Shown here one piece after another: positions 25,365-34,219 of a stretch of 64,000 nucleotides of DNA. The DNA is taken from the NCBI GenBank assembly GCA_012038135.1, contig JAAVJQ010000002.1:186001-250000 (forward strand). Direction: 5' to 3'. Both the position numbers and the translations under genes were made by a program. The notes beneath the pieces are model-generated. The model did not search any database and was not told the origin of the DNA. It saw nothing but the letters and a program-made list of their open reading frames with translations. Source of the stretch: Salinimicrobium nanhaiense (GTDB taxonomy: Bacteria > Bacteroidota > Bacteroidia > Flavobacteriales > Flavobacteriaceae). The first letter of the stretch is position 1; each line of letters begins with the position of its first letter.

Positions 25365-25733
25365 TTGCTACAAACTGTAGTTCATTACTTCCTCCATTTC
25401 ATTTTCATAGGTGCCATCGCTTACGGGTACGATAGCAACAACTGGAAAAAATACTGGCTCATTTTATTGGCTACCATGCTCGTGGATCTGGACCATTTAT
25501 TAGCCACTCCTATCTTTCAACCCGGCAGGTGCAGCATTGGATTCCATGTACTGCATTCAGAATATGTGATCCCGCTCTATTTCCTGGGAGCCATCATTAT
25601 AAAGCATAAAATAATTCGGCTGGTGATGATAGGACTGGCGTTTCACATGATCACCGATTTTATCGATTGCCTGTGGATGTTTTCGAAATGTGAGGAATGT
25701 TCTGCAGCGGAGGTTTTTAAAGGCTTGTTGTAG
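25365..25733 (+). CDS. DUF6122 family membrane protein
   Basis: A 122-residue protein with about four membrane segments (HYFLHFIFIGAIAYGY, WLILLATMLVDLDHLLA, PLYFLGAIII, LVMIGLAFHMITDFIDCLWMF) and conserved His/Asp residues on them (LVDLDHLL, FHMITDFIDC), resembling small metal-binding integral membrane proteins. I recognise it as the DUF6122 type; function unknown. The start is a TTG at 25365, as no ATG or GTG gives the full N-terminus. The 170 bases upstream hold only an imperfect CCTGGA/TCCAGG inverted repeat and a TACCTTTG box at 25318. Confidence 0.75.
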   Translation: MLQTVVHYFLHFIFIGAIAYGYDSNNWKKYWLILLATMLVDLDHLLATPIFQPGRCSIGFHVLHSEYVIPLYFLGAIIIKHKIIRLVMIGLAFHMITDFIDCLWMFSKCEECSAAEVFKGLL

Positions 25734-25946
25734 AATGTTGTAAGCTATAAGCTTCTAGCCGTTAGACGTCGGCCCTTTTGGTTTCAATTCATCTAATAAA
25801 AATTTCGGTTGTTATATCCATTCCCCAATTAACCAATCTCCAATTAACTAATAACAACTTTTAACTTTTATTAAAAAATCTAAATCCATTATATTTACCA
25901 GCGGAGTTTTCACTGCTCCGTCACCAACAGCCAAAAATCTCTGAAC

Positions 25947-26564
25947 ATGCACGTAGCCATTGCGGGAAATATAGGGGCGGGAAAAACGACCCTTACCAAA
26001 TTACTAGCGAAACATTTTAACTGGGAAGCTCAATATGAAGATGTACTCGAAAATCCATATCTGGAAGATTTCTACAACAAAATGGAACGCTGGTCTTTTA
26101 ACCTGCAGATCTACTTTTTGAACAGCCGCTTCCGTCAGATCCTCGATATTCGGGAAAGTGGTAAAGCCATCATACAGGACCGGACTATTTACGAGGATGC
26201 GCACATTTTTGCACCGAACCTGCACGCAATGGGTCTTATGACCAACCGGGATTTTGAGAATTACAAATCCCTTTTTGACCTTATGGAAAGCGTGGTACAG
26301 GGACCAGACCTTTTGATCTACCTGCGCAGCAGCATTCCGAACCTTGTTTCCCAGATCCATAAACGCGGAAGAGATTATGAGAACTCCATCTCCATTGACT
26401 ACCTAAGCCGTCTTAACGAGCGTTATGAAGCCTGGGTACACCACTACAACAAAGGCAACCTGCTCATTATCGATGTAGACAACATCAACTTCGTGGATAA
26501 TCCCGAAGATCTGGGGAATATCATTACCAGAGTTGATGGGGAGCTGAATGGGCTTTTTAAGTAG
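25947..26564 (+). CDS. deoxynucleoside kinase (deoxyadenosine/deoxyguanosine type)
   Basis: Phosphorylates salvaged deoxynucleosides with ATP. The P-loop is at the very N-terminus (HVAIAGNIGAGKTTLTKLL); the substrate Asp-Arg pair is in QDRTIYEDAHIFA and the lid Arg motif is HKRGRDYENSISIDYL. At 205 residues it is a stand-alone single-domain enzyme of the dCK/dGK family. A second, fused copy of this domain is at 63338-64000. Upstream is about 200 bases with no clear feature; downstream is a long heptad array. Confidence 0.9.
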   Translation: MHVAIAGNIGAGKTTLTKLLAKHFNWEAQYEDVLENPYLEDFYNKMERWSFNLQIYFLNSRFRQILDIRESGKAIIQDRTIYEDAHIFAPNLHAMGLMTNRDFENYKSLFDLMESVVQGPDLLIYLRSSIPNLVSQIHKRGRDYENSISIDYLSRLNERYEAWVHHYNKGNLLIIDVDNINFVDNPEDLGNIITRVDGELNGLFK

Positions 26565-26587
26565 TGGGTAGTCAATAGCCTTTATTT

Positions 26588-26664
26588 ATTGTTTATTGTT
26601 TATTGTTTATTGTTTATTGTTTATTGTTTATTGTTTATTGTTTATTGATAATTGATAATTGTTC
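26588..26664. repeat. heptad array (ATTGTTT)n
   Basis: Eight perfect ATTGTTT units followed by ATTGATA, ATTGATA and ATTGTTC, eleven in-phase heptads. It lies between the deoxynucleoside kinase and the fatty acid hydroxylase genes, just upstream of the latter's promoter. Copy number is likely variable between strains. Confidence 0.92.
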
Positions 26665-26675
26665 CTGTTTCCCGC

Positions 26676-26706
26676 TTGACTTTTGACTCCCAGTATGTTA
26701 ACTTAG
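26676..26706 (+). promoter_or_regulatory. flavobacterial-type promoter
   Basis: TTG at 26676-26678 and TAACTTAG at 26699-26706, 20 bases apart, match the Bacteroidota consensus TTG-N19-21-TAnnTTnG. The next gene starts 18 bases downstream. Confidence 0.5.
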
Positions 26707-26724
26707 TAGAACAAAATACTGGTT

Positions 26725-27387
26725 ATGAGTGCTATGAATTCTCAAAAACGAAAGAGACCCAGTCATAAAGGTTCTCCGAAACTTTTTAACAATCCCTTTT
26801 TAGAGAAGCTTACACATACCCATATTTCGTCACCGCTAATCATCTTTTTCTCCATTGCCGCAATACTAATCTATTACGGAATTTTTGAACGGGGCTTTGA
26901 AGTGCCGGAAATGATCCTGCTTTTCCTAAGCGGACTTTTCTTTTTTACTCTTGTAGAATACCTGATGCACCGTTATCTGTATCACATTCCAGCAACCACC
27001 GAAAGACGAAGGAAATTATCCTACACCATGCATGGGGTGCATCATGATTATCCAAAAGACAAGTCAAGGCTGGCCATGCCTCCGGTGCTTAGCTTGCTTA
27101 TTGCTACAGTGCTTTTCATTTTTTACAGAACGCTTCTTGGGGAACTTGTCTTTGGATTCCTGGCAGGTTTCCTCGTAGGTTATGCAGGTTATCTGGCAAT
27201 ACATTATTCTATTCATGTTTTTAAAGTACCCAAAAACTGCCTCAGGATCCTCTGGCATCAGCACGCTATTCACCATTACCGCGAATCTGACCGGGCCTTT
27301 GGTGTCTCGTCTCCCTTATGGGATTTTGTGTTTGGAACAATGCCCAGAAAAAGTCCGGTGGAGCGTCAGAAAAGCAAAATGGGCTGA
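26725..27387 (+). CDS. fatty acid hydroxylase superfamily (sterol desaturase-like)
   Basis: A 220-residue integral membrane di-iron enzyme. Two hydrophobic hairpins (residues about 33-80 and 125-165) flank the histidine clusters that bind the di-iron centre: EYLMHRYLYH, MHGVHHDYPKD and HQHAIHHYRESD. This matches fatty acid 2-hydroxylase-like proteins that modify acyl chains or sphingolipid-like lipids, which occur in Bacteroidota. The ATG at 26725 is used; a second ATG is 9 bases downstream. Confidence 0.85.
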   Translation: MSAMNSQKRKRPSHKGSPKLFNNPFLEKLTHTHISSPLIIFFSIAAILIYYGIFERGFEVPEMILLFLSGLFFFTLVEYLMHRYLYHIPATTERRRKLSYTMHGVHHDYPKDKSRLAMPPVLSLLIATVLFIFYRTLLGELVFGFLAGFLVGYAGYLAIHYSIHVFKVPKNCLRILWHQHAIHHYRESDRAFGVSSPLWDFVFGTMPRKSPVERQKSKMG

Positions 27388-27501
27388 GGCTTAAGCCATT
27401 GTTCCGGGGTTGCAGGGGTAACCAGGCGTAATCAAACCAGGATCTGGTTCTTTAAATAAAAATTGATTCCGAAACTCAGGAGGAAAGAAAAAAAAGAGAT
27501 C

Positions 27502-28188
27502 ATGAAAATAAAAATTCTTATCCTGCTTTTTCTGTTTCCAATAACAGATCAGGAGAGATTTCAGCAGCAAAGGGAAAATCTTGTGAAAGAGCATTTAATT
27601 CCGCAGGGAATAAAAGATAAGGCAGTACTGGAAGCCATGAGAAAAGTGGAAAGGCACCTTATGGTACCTAAAGACGTGCAACGATATGCATATGAAGACA
27701 GGCCCTTGCCCATTGGCAAGGGACAAACGATCTCACAACCTTTCATTGTCGCCTTCATGACGCAGGCGATAAAGCCGAAGCCGGGAATGAAAGTGCTGGA
27801 GATTGGGACCGGATCGGGGTACCAGGCAGCTGTTCTGGCGGAGATCGTGGATGAGGTCTACACCATCGAAACCGTAGAACCATTGGCAGAACGTGCCCGG
27901 GAGACCTTAACCGAAATGGGGTATGATAATATCCATTTTCGCGTGGGAGACGGCTACCACGGTTGGGAGGAGCATGCACCTTTTGATGCCATCATTGTCA
28001 CCGCAGCCCCCGAGGAAATTCCGCCAAGGCTGGTGGAACAACTCAAAGAAGGCGGAAAAATGGTGATCCCCGTTGGCCCTTCTGCCAATCAACACCTGAA
28101 ACTTATTGAAAAGAAAAAGAACGGAAAGATCACCACCAAAGAGCTGCTGCCGGTGAGGTTCGTGCCGTTTACGAGGCGGAAGCAATGA
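27502..28188 (+). CDS. pcm: protein-L-isoaspartate O-methyltransferase
   Basis: Methylates abnormal isoaspartyl residues using S-adenosylmethionine, starting protein repair. Starting at the ATG at 27502 gives 228 residues; a hydrophobic signal-like leader (KIKILILLFLFPITD) suggests export to the periplasm, as in several flavobacterial copies. The family motifs are clear: LPIGKGQTISQPFIVAFMTQ, VLEIGTGSGYQAAVLAEI (SAM-binding) and DAIIVTAAPEEIP. The frame remains open 39 bases upstream. A heptad array begins within the stop codon. Confidence 0.92.
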   Translation: MKIKILILLFLFPITDQERFQQQRENLVKEHLIPQGIKDKAVLEAMRKVERHLMVPKDVQRYAYEDRPLPIGKGQTISQPFIVAFMTQAIKPKPGMKVLEIGTGSGYQAAVLAEIVDEVYTIETVEPLAERARETLTEMGYDNIHFRVGDGYHGWEEHAPFDAIIVTAAPEEIPPRLVEQLKEGGKMVIPVGPSANQHLKLIEKKKNGKITTKELLPVRFVPFTRRKQ

Positions 28189-28238
28189 TCAATGAGCAAT
28201 GATCAATTTACAGTGATCAATTAACAGTGGACAGAGGA
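28183..28238. repeat. heptad array (CAATGAT/CAGTGAT) overlapping a stop codon
   Basis: Eight in-phase units: CAATGAT, CAATGAG, CAATGAT, CAATTTA, CAGTGAT, CAATTAA, CAGTGGA, CAGAGGA. The pcm stop codon (28186-28188) is in the first unit. Confidence 0.9.
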
Positions 28239-28328
28239 AAGAGGATAACCGTCTAAAAAATACGGTGAACCACCGGGAGATTGCTTCAGTCGCCCGCTGG
28301 CTCCCTCGCAATGACTCTACCCATAACG

Positions 28329-28356
28329 ACCCGCAACCCGCAACTGGCAACTATAA
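28329..28356. repeat. heptad array (ACCCGCA)
   Basis: ACCCGCA, ACCCGCA, ACTGGCA, ACTATAA in phase, 26 bases before the stop of the App1 gene. The remaining gap 28239-28328 shows nothing else. Confidence 0.75.
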
Positions 28357-28381
28357 TTACTCCTTATTCCTTAAACCTTTA

Positions 28382-29416
28382 TCATTTAATAAACCCCATT
28401 TCCCTCGCGTGTTCTTCGGCTTGTTTGGAGTTTTCGACCATGAGCACGGGAACGGTTTCAAAATTATCCACAATACTTTTAACCCGCCTCATCTGCCGCT
28501 TGTGTTTTACACTTCGCAGGTAGATAGCCAGGATGCGGTCCGGATATTGGGCAGCAATTTCCGTATAGATCGCGGGATCATGTTCGCCGCTGTCGCCGAT
28601 AAGGATGAAATTCAGGTGCGGATAAGTCTTCAGTATGTTGATGATCTCCTTTTGTTTATGCGGCTTTTCGGGACGTAAGGTCTTATCAAATGGCGTACGG
28701 AAATCGCGCAGCAGGATAGGCCCTTTCGGAAAATCATTGACCTCCAGGAACAGCTTGAGATATTCGTAAAGGTTCCACGGACTATTACTCAGGTAGATGA
28801 TCGGATTTTGCTCATGTCCCTTTTTCCCGTTGTGCAGGTCGCGGTAGAATTTTGGTGCTCCTTCCAGAGAGATCCTTTTATAGGCGTGCTTAAAAAGCGA
28901 ATTTTTGATCACCCTCCATTTTAAAAAAGAAGTCACTCCGGTATGTAAAATGGTATCGTCAATGTCACTTATCACTCCGTAGTTGGCCTTGATTGGCGGG
29001 ATGAGCAATTCGGCATCGAACTCATTGCCATTATTGATGATGCTGTTAGGCACCTCATTTACAAAGTGAGTTTTCAGCTTTACCCAACCCTCATCATCTG
29101 CAAATTCCTTTAGGTTGAGGGAGATCGTTTTATCAAACAGGAAATAGCCCTCAGCATTGGTTTTTGTGGTAAGCGTGATCTTATTTGGCAGCACAAGAGC
29201 TATCTCTGCACCTGCGATCTCATAGCTGTCAAACTGTTGATAGGTATTGGCAAGGGTCCTGAAGAAAGACTGATCCTCATGCATCTTCAGCTTATCATCA
29301 TCAATCGCACGCCCCAGCAGGTAAAGGTGGCTGGCCGTACCATAACTGCGGTAGGATGCCAGTTTGACCTCAGGTTTTGCGGTGAGATGATTTTTTAGCC
29401 TGGAAAGGATGCGCAT
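28382..29416 (-). CDS. App1-like phosphatidate phosphatase (DUF2183)
   Basis: A 344-residue cytoplasmic HAD-superfamily phosphatase. The catalytic DxDxT motif is SDIDDTILHTG near residue 147, followed by the phosphate-binding YLSNSPWN and the acidic LIGDSGEHDPAIY loop, the diagnostic layout of DUF2183/App1 (yeast actin-patch phosphatidate phosphatase). The N-terminal 130 residues include a beta-sandwich-like segment that reads like an Ig or carboxypeptidase-regulatory fold (KITLTTKTNAEGYFLFDKTI). Likely dephosphorylates phosphatidic acid; not proven for bacterial members. Confidence 0.88.
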   Translation of the reverse strand: MRILSRLKNHLTAKPEVKLASYRSYGTASHLYLLGRAIDDDKLKMHEDQSFFRTLANTYQQFDSYEIAGAEIALVLPNKITLTTKTNAEGYFLFDKTISLNLKEFADDEGWVKLKTHFVNEVPNSIINNGNEFDAELLIPPIKANYGVISDIDDTILHTGVTSFLKWRVIKNSLFKHAYKRISLEGAPKFYRDLHNGKKGHEQNPIIYLSNSPWNLYEYLKLFLEVNDFPKGPILLRDFRTPFDKTLRPEKPHKQKEIINILKTYPHLNFILIGDSGEHDPAIYTEIAAQYPDRILAIYLRSVKHKRQMRRVKSIVDNFETVPVLMVENSKQAEEHAREMGFIK

Positions 29417-29472
29417 GAAAAGGGCTTTAGAATGTCATTTTTGAAACTTTAGTGAAGTTACACTGAAAAACG

Positions 29473-29500
29473 AAAATCCCCCGCAAAGGCAGGGGATTTT
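29473..29500 (-). terminator. Rho-independent terminator of hppA
   Basis: Stem AAAATCCCC (29473-29481) with GGGGATTTT (29492-29500), 30 bases past the hppA stop on the minus strand. Confidence 0.85.
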
Positions 29501-29529
29501 AAAAAACTTTTAGGAAATTTCTTTCAGAG

Positions 29530-31896
29530 CTACTCTTTTTGAGCCGCTAATTCAGCTGACTGTTGTTCTTCTAAAGTTTTTAATTCTGAAACAGTCAAAG
29601 CTATTTTTTCCGCAGTAGTTAAAACTTCAGACTTGTCTTCGGAAAACTGAGCAGAAGACTTCACCTCTGCCTCTTCCTGAATAATAGTTACTTCATCCAC
29701 AGGAGGTGTGTTATCAATTACCATATCCTGACCCAAAATTGGAGCGATTACAAGCCCGATCAAACAGGTAAGTTTGATAAGAATATTCATAGACGGCCCT
29801 GAAGTATCCTTAAAAGGATCTCCAACGGTATCTCCGGTTACGGCGGCCTTGTGAGCTTCAGATCCCTTGTAGGTCATCTCACCGTTGATCATTACTCCGG
29901 CTTCGAAAGATTTCTTAGCATTATCCCAGGCACCTCCCGCATTGTTTTGAAAGATCGCCCAAAGCACACCACTCACGGTAACTCCGGCCATATATCCGCC
30001 AAGCATTTCAGCAATAAGGGGATTCTCATATCCAAGTGCCATTGGAACCAGCACAATGATCACAGGGGAAGCGATGGTAAGTAATCCGGGTAAAAGCATT
30101 TCCCGAAGGGCAGCTTTTGTAGAAATCTCCACACATTTGTCATATTGAGGTTTTCCGGTTCCTTCCATAATTCCGGGAATCTCACGGAACTGGCGACGAA
30201 CTTCATTTACCATATCCATCGCTGCTTTTCCTACAGATTGCATGGCAAGGGCAGAGAATACTACTGGAATCATTCCTCCAATGAAAAGCATTGCTAAAAC
30301 AGGCGCTTTAAAAATGTTGATCCCGTCGATCCCTGTAAAGGTCACGTAAGCCGCAAAAAGGGCAAGAGAGGTTAGCGCTGCGGAAGCGATTGCAAAACCT
30401 TTTCCGGTTGCAGCGGTGGTGTTCCCTACCGAGTCAAGAATATCTGTTCTTTCTCTAACTTCTGAAGGCAGTTCGCTCATTTCGGCAATTCCTCCTGCGT
30501 TATCAGCAATTGGTCCAAAGGCATCAATAGCCAGCTGCATTGCAGTGGTTGCCATCATGGCCGAAGCCGCAAGCGCTACTCCGTAAAAACCTGCAAAGGC
30601 ATAGGAAGCCCAGATCGCGATAGCAAAAAGAAGCACAGAATAAAAAGTAGAGATCATCCCGGTAGCAAGTCCGGCGATGATATTCGTTCCTGCACCTGTA
30701 CTTGAATTTTGTACGATGGAAAGTACCGGTTTTTTACCAAGTCCTGTATAATATTCGGTCACGGCAGAGATCACTCCTCCTACAACAAGACCAACAAGCG
30801 TAGCATAAAATACTCTCATTGAAGAGATCTGTTGCGGCCCTTCCCCAAAGAATTCCATTTGCATGGTTTCCGGAAGCATCCAGGTTACCAGGAAGAAAGA
30901 AGAGATCGCCACAAGTACGATAGAGATCCAGTTACCTCTGTTAAGGGCTGACTGAACTTCAGCTTCTTTAGCCGAATTACTGCTGATCTTTACCAGTAAG
31001 GTTCCAACTATGGAGAAAATAATTCCGAAGCCGGCAATTGCAATTGGCAACAGGATAGGTCCTATTCCGCCAAAACCTTCAGAAATAATATCGCCTCCCA
31101 TGTCTTTGATCACATAATTACCAAGAACCATGGCTGCAAGAACGGTAGCCACATAACTTCCAAAAAGGTCGGCCCCCATTCCCGCAACATCTCCCACGTT
31201 GTCACCTACGTTATCGGCAATAGTGGCAGGGTTACGCGGATCATCTTCAGGAATACCGGCTTCTACCTTTCCAACAAGGTCGGCACCAACATCGGCAGCT
31301 TTGGTATAGATTCCACCACCCACACGGGCGAAAAGCGCAATAGATTCAGCTCCAAGAGAGAAACCTGCAAGGGTTTCAAGAACAATGGTCATCTGGTGAA
31401 CATCGGTCCATTCTCCACCCATGAAATAATGAAAGAAAATAATAAAGAAGGTAGTAAGACCTAGTACGGCAAGGCCTGCAACTCCCAGCCCCATCACGGT
31501 TCCTCCTCCAAATGACACTTTTAGTGCCTGTGGCAAACTGGTTCTGGCTGCCTGGGTGGTACGAACGTTGGTTTGAGTTGCAATGCGCATTCCGATATTT
31601 CCGGCGAAAGCTGAAAAAATAGCTCCAAAAATAAAGGCTACAACAATTAAGATATGTGTGGTAGGAACTATGAAGGAGATCCCTGCCAGCAGGATACTGG
31701 CCACGATAACGAATATAGTAAGGATCTTGTATTCGGCATTAAGAAAAGCCAAAGCTCCTTCATAAATATGAGAGGAAATATCTTTCATTTTTCCATCTCC
31801 CGCATCCTGCTTTAAAACCCAGGTGCGTTTTGCCCACATAAAAATGAGCCCAATGATCGCCAGAATAACCGGCAACCAAATCATCAATGATTCCAT
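29530..31896 (-). CDS. hppA: membrane-bound ion-translocating pyrophosphatase
   Basis: Hydrolyses pyrophosphate and uses the energy to pump H+ or Na+ across the inner membrane. The 788-residue protein has about 16 membrane spans and the catalytic acidic motifs [42 protein letters not shown] and [10 protein letters not shown]. In [10 protein letters not shown] the Ala replaces the Lys of K+-independent enzymes, so it belongs to the K+-dependent group; whether it moves Na+ or H+ I cannot decide by eye. The C-terminal 60 residues are a charged tail ([13 protein letters not shown]). The soluble pyrophosphatase gene is its upstream neighbour on the same strand. Confidence 0.95.
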   Translation of the reverse strand: MESLMIWLPVILAIIGLIFMWAKRTWVLKQDAGDGKMKDISSHIYEGALAFLNAEYKILTIFVIVASILLAGISFIVPTTHILIVVAFIFGAIFSAFAGNIGMRIATQTNVRTTQAARTSLPQALKVSFGGGTVMGLGVAGLAVLGLTTFFIIFFHYFMGGEWTDVHQMTIVLETLAGFSLGAESIALFARVGGGIYTKAADVGADLVGKVEAGIPEDDPRNPATIADNVGDNVGDVAGMGADLFGSYVATVLAAMVLGNYVIKDMGGDIISEGFGGIGPILLPIAIAGFGIIFSIVGTLLVKISSNSAKEAEVQSALNRGNWISIVLVAISSFFLVTWMLPETMQMEFFGEGPQQISSMRVFYATLVGLVVGGVISAVTEYYTGLGKKPVLSIVQNSSTGAGTNIIAGLATGMISTFYSVLLFAIAIWASYAFAGFYGVALAASAMMATTAMQLAIDAFGPIADNAGGIAEMSELPSEVRERTDILDSVGNTTAATGKGFAIASAALTSLALFAAYVTFTGIDGINIFKAPVLAMLFIGGMIPVVFSALAMQSVGKAAMDMVNEVRRQFREIPGIMEGTGKPQYDKCVEISTKAALREMLLPGLLTIASPVIIVLVPMALGYENPLIAEMLGGYMAGVTVSGVLWAIFQNNAGGAWDNAKKSFEAGVMINGEMTYKGSEAHKAAVTGDTVGDPFKDTSGPSMNILIKLTCLIGLVIAPILGQDMVIDNTPPVDEVTIIQEEAEVKSSAQFSEDKSEVLTTAEKIALTVSELKTLEEQQSAELAAQKE

Positions 31897-32070
31897 AATT
31901 TTTTGTTAAAATTAATTTGCGGTGCTAAAGTTAGCAAAAGAGGGGAAATTATAGCTCACTAAATATGACCTTTATCAAATTAGTAGTAAAAAGTAATAGA
32001 AGTCTCCTGCCAAGAAATTTCGGCGGATTTCTTCGGCTTTACCTCCTGAAGTTGATATGCCTAAAAAGAA

Positions 32071-32099
32071 AAGGCAGCTATTCATGGAACAGCTGCCTT
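32071..32099 (-). terminator. Rho-independent terminator of ppa
   Basis: Stem AAGGCAGCT (32071-32079) with AGCTGCCTT (32091-32099), followed on the minus strand by a T-rich run, 22 bases past the ppa stop. Confidence 0.75.
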
Positions 32100-32120
32100 A
32101 AAAATATGCTTTAAGGAAAA

Positions 32121-32636
32121 TTACCGGATCGAAAAATTACCTTTTTCGCCGTTACTGTCCTTATACCTCTTAATACAGTCTTCAATGATCTGGTCTGCTT
32201 CCTTTACATCTCCCCAACCTTCTACATCTACTTTCTTTTGTTCAAGATCTTTGTAAACCTGGAAGAAGTGCTCAATCTCCTTAATTAGGTGGCCATTGAC
32301 ATCGCTAAGATCTCCCAGCCTATTCCAGATAGGATCTGAAACGGGCACACAGATCACTTTTTCATCCGGCCCTTTTTCATCGGCCATATGGAATACTCCA
32401 ATGGCCTTTACCTCCATCACACAGCCGGGAAAGGTAGGCTCGGTAACCAGGACAAGCACATCAAGTGGATCGCCGTCAAGGGCAAGGGTTTCGGGGATAA
32501 ATCCGTAATCGGCAGGATACATCATTGAAGAGAAGATCATCCTGTCATAACGCACCTTCTTCAGTTTAAAATCATATTCGTATTTGTTTCGGCTCCCTTT
32601 TGGGATCTCGATAAGAACGTCAAATGTTTTATTCAT
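32121..32636 (-). CDS. ppa: soluble inorganic pyrophosphatase
   Basis: Family I cytoplasmic pyrophosphatase, 171 residues from the ATG ending at 32636 (a TTG lies 18 bases upstream). It begins with the usual VLIEIPKGSRNKYEYD and contains the metal-binding YPADYGFIPETLALDGDPLDVLVL segment (Asp residues at the active site) and DEKVICVPVSDP. It sits next to the membrane pyrophosphatase with its own terminator between, so the cell can either burn PPi or use it for ion pumping. Confidence 0.95.
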   Translation of the reverse strand: MNKTFDVLIEIPKGSRNKYEYDFKLKKVRYDRMIFSSMMYPADYGFIPETLALDGDPLDVLVLVTEPTFPGCVMEVKAIGVFHMADEKGPDEKVICVPVSDPIWNRLGDLSDVNGHLIKEIEHFFQVYKDLEQKKVDVEGWGDVKEADQIIEDCIKRYKDSNGEKGNFSIR

Positions 32637-32766
32637 TATAATATGTTTATGCAATTTTCTCTCAGGGGCGGCAAATATACCACTTCATTCTGTTTATTGA
32701 AGAAACATTAAATCAAGAAGTTGCTCCTGCCCAAAAGTTTAAGTTTTTTTTCACAAAAGCCGGAGG

Positions 32767-32801
32767 CAAATTCCAAATTCCAATATCCAAATTCCAATGA
32801 A
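32767..32801. repeat. heptad array (CAAATTC), inverted arm
   Basis: CAAATTC, CAAATTC, CAATATC, CAAATTC, CAATGAA in phase. It is the reverse complement of the GGAATTT units inside the array that follows. Confidence 0.8.
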
Positions 32802-32830
32802 GAGGTCCTGATGCTCGGTGTCTGGTTTTT

Positions 32831-33026
32831 GGTGCTTGGTGCTTGGTACTTGGTGCTTGGAATTTGGTGCTTGGAATTTGGTGCTTGGTGCTTGGTGCTT
32901 GGTGCTTGGTGCTTCGTGCTTGGTGCTTGGTGCTTGGTGCTTGGTGCTTGGTGCTTGGTGCTTGGTGCCTGGTGCTTGGTGCTTGGTGCTTGGTGCTTGG
33001 TGCTTGGTGCTTGGTGCTTGGAATTA
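32831..33026. repeat. long heptad array (GGTGCTT)n
   Basis: About 28 in-phase units, mostly GGTGCTT, with GGTACTT, GGAATTT, CGTGCTT and GGTGCCT variants, ending in GGAATTA. It directly abuts the pdhB terminator. Both strands give long repetitive open frames here (for example LVLGAWCLVLGAW), which are artefacts of the repeat. Confidence 0.95.
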
Positions 33027-33058
33027 AAAAAGCTTCCACGAAGGAAGCTTTTTTGTTT
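33026..33058 (-). terminator. Rho-independent terminator of pdhB
   Basis: Stem AAAAAAGCTTCC/GGAAGCTTTTTT (33026-33036 with 33043-33054), 16 bases past the pdhB stop; symmetric enough to act both ways. Confidence 0.88.
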
Positions 33059-33073
33059 ATTTCTAAAAAAGTC

Positions 33074-34054
33074 TTAGTCCTTATACATTACTTTCTTCAC
33101 TGCTTTGATCACATCGTTGTGGTTTGGCAACCACTCTTCCAGCAGTACGGGTGAGTACGGCGCCGGAGTATCTGCAGTGTTGATCTTTACAATAGGTGCA
33201 TCAAGATAGTCGAAAGCCTGTGATTGAACCTGGTATGTGATCTCTGTCGCAATGTTTCCGAAAGGCCATGCTTCTTCAAGGATCACCAGCCTGTTGGTCT
33301 TTTTCACGGATTCCAGGATTGTTTCATGATCCATTGGGCGGATGGTGCGAAGGTCGATGATTTCACAGGAAATATCTTCTTTTTCCAATTCTTCAGCAGC
33401 CTTATAAGCCTGTTTGATGATCTTTCCGAAGGAAACAATAGTTACATCTGTACCTTCTCTTTTGATATCCGCTTTTCCAATTGGCAGCACATACTCCTCT
33501 TCAGGCACTTCGCCTTTATCCCCGTACATTTGCTCAGACTCCATAAAGATCACCGGGTCGTCATCGCGAATAGCAGCCTTTAAAAGGCCTTTTGCATCAT
33601 AAGGATTTGAAGGCACGATCACTTTCAATCCCGGAGTATTTGCATACCAACTCTCGAAAGCCTGGGAGTGGGTTGCACCCAACTGCCCTGCTGAAGCCGT
33701 TGGGCCGCGGAAAACGATAGGAATATTAAACTGCCCGCCGCTCATTTGGCGCATTTTGGCAGCGTTGTTTATGATCTGGTCAATTCCCACCAGGGAAAAG
33801 TTGAAGGTCATGAATTCAATAATAGGGCGGTTTCCATTCATGGCGCTACCTACACCAATTCCTGAAAAACCTAATTCTGAAATAGGAGTATCTATCACCC
33901 TGTCCGGGCCAAATTCGTCCAGCATTCCTTTTGAAGCTTTGTAGGCTCCATTATATTCAGCAACTTCTTCTCCCATAAGGTAGATGGTTTCATCCCTTCT
34001 CATCTCCTCGCTCATGGCCTCGGCAATTGCTTCCCTGAATTGGATTGTCTTCAT
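33074..34054 (-). CDS. pdhB: pyruvate dehydrogenase E1 component subunit beta
   Basis: Beta subunit of the thiamine-diphosphate E1 enzyme that decarboxylates pyruvate to feed the E2 lipoyl domain. The 326-residue protein (from ATG ending at 34054) starts MKTIQFREAIAEAMSEEM and has the family core: MGEEVAEYNGAYKASKGM, DTPISELGFSGIGVGSAMNG, GPTASAGQLGATHSQ and FMESEQMYGDKGEVPEEEY. The E1 alpha and E2 genes are not in the window, so the operon is split or lies elsewhere. Start chosen over an in-frame upstream codon by family length. Confidence 0.93.
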   Translation of the reverse strand: MKTIQFREAIAEAMSEEMRRDETIYLMGEEVAEYNGAYKASKGMLDEFGPDRVIDTPISELGFSGIGVGSAMNGNRPIIEFMTFNFSLVGIDQIINNAAKMRQMSGGQFNIPIVFRGPTASAGQLGATHSQAFESWYANTPGLKVIVPSNPYDAKGLLKAAIRDDDPVIFMESEQMYGDKGEVPEEEYVLPIGKADIKREGTDVTIVSFGKIIKQAYKAAEELEKEDISCEIIDLRTIRPMDHETILESVKKTNRLVILEEAWPFGNIATEITYQVQSQAFDYLDAPIVKINTADTPAPYSPVLLEEWLPNHNDVIKAVKKVMYKD

Positions 34055-34219
34055 TATGAATTTTTGATTAAAATTTTCGAACCACAAAAATAGTAATTCA
34101 AAAAAGGATTACCGACTACTTCAGGACAAAAATTTCTTATGCATGCACAGTAATTTTCCTCATGTTTTTCATATCTTCGTAAACCATTTATAAACTTTAT
34201 TTAAAAAATTCCGGGATAT

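Noticed and set aside
26588..26664. CRISPR-like array
   Set aside because: The repeat is 7 bp, contiguous, without spacers; no cas genes are in the window.
32821..33027. Long open frames translating to LVLGAWCLVLGAW-type repeats on both strands
   Set aside because: They are pure read-through of the 7-bp GGTGCTT array in three frames, with no start signal or protein character.
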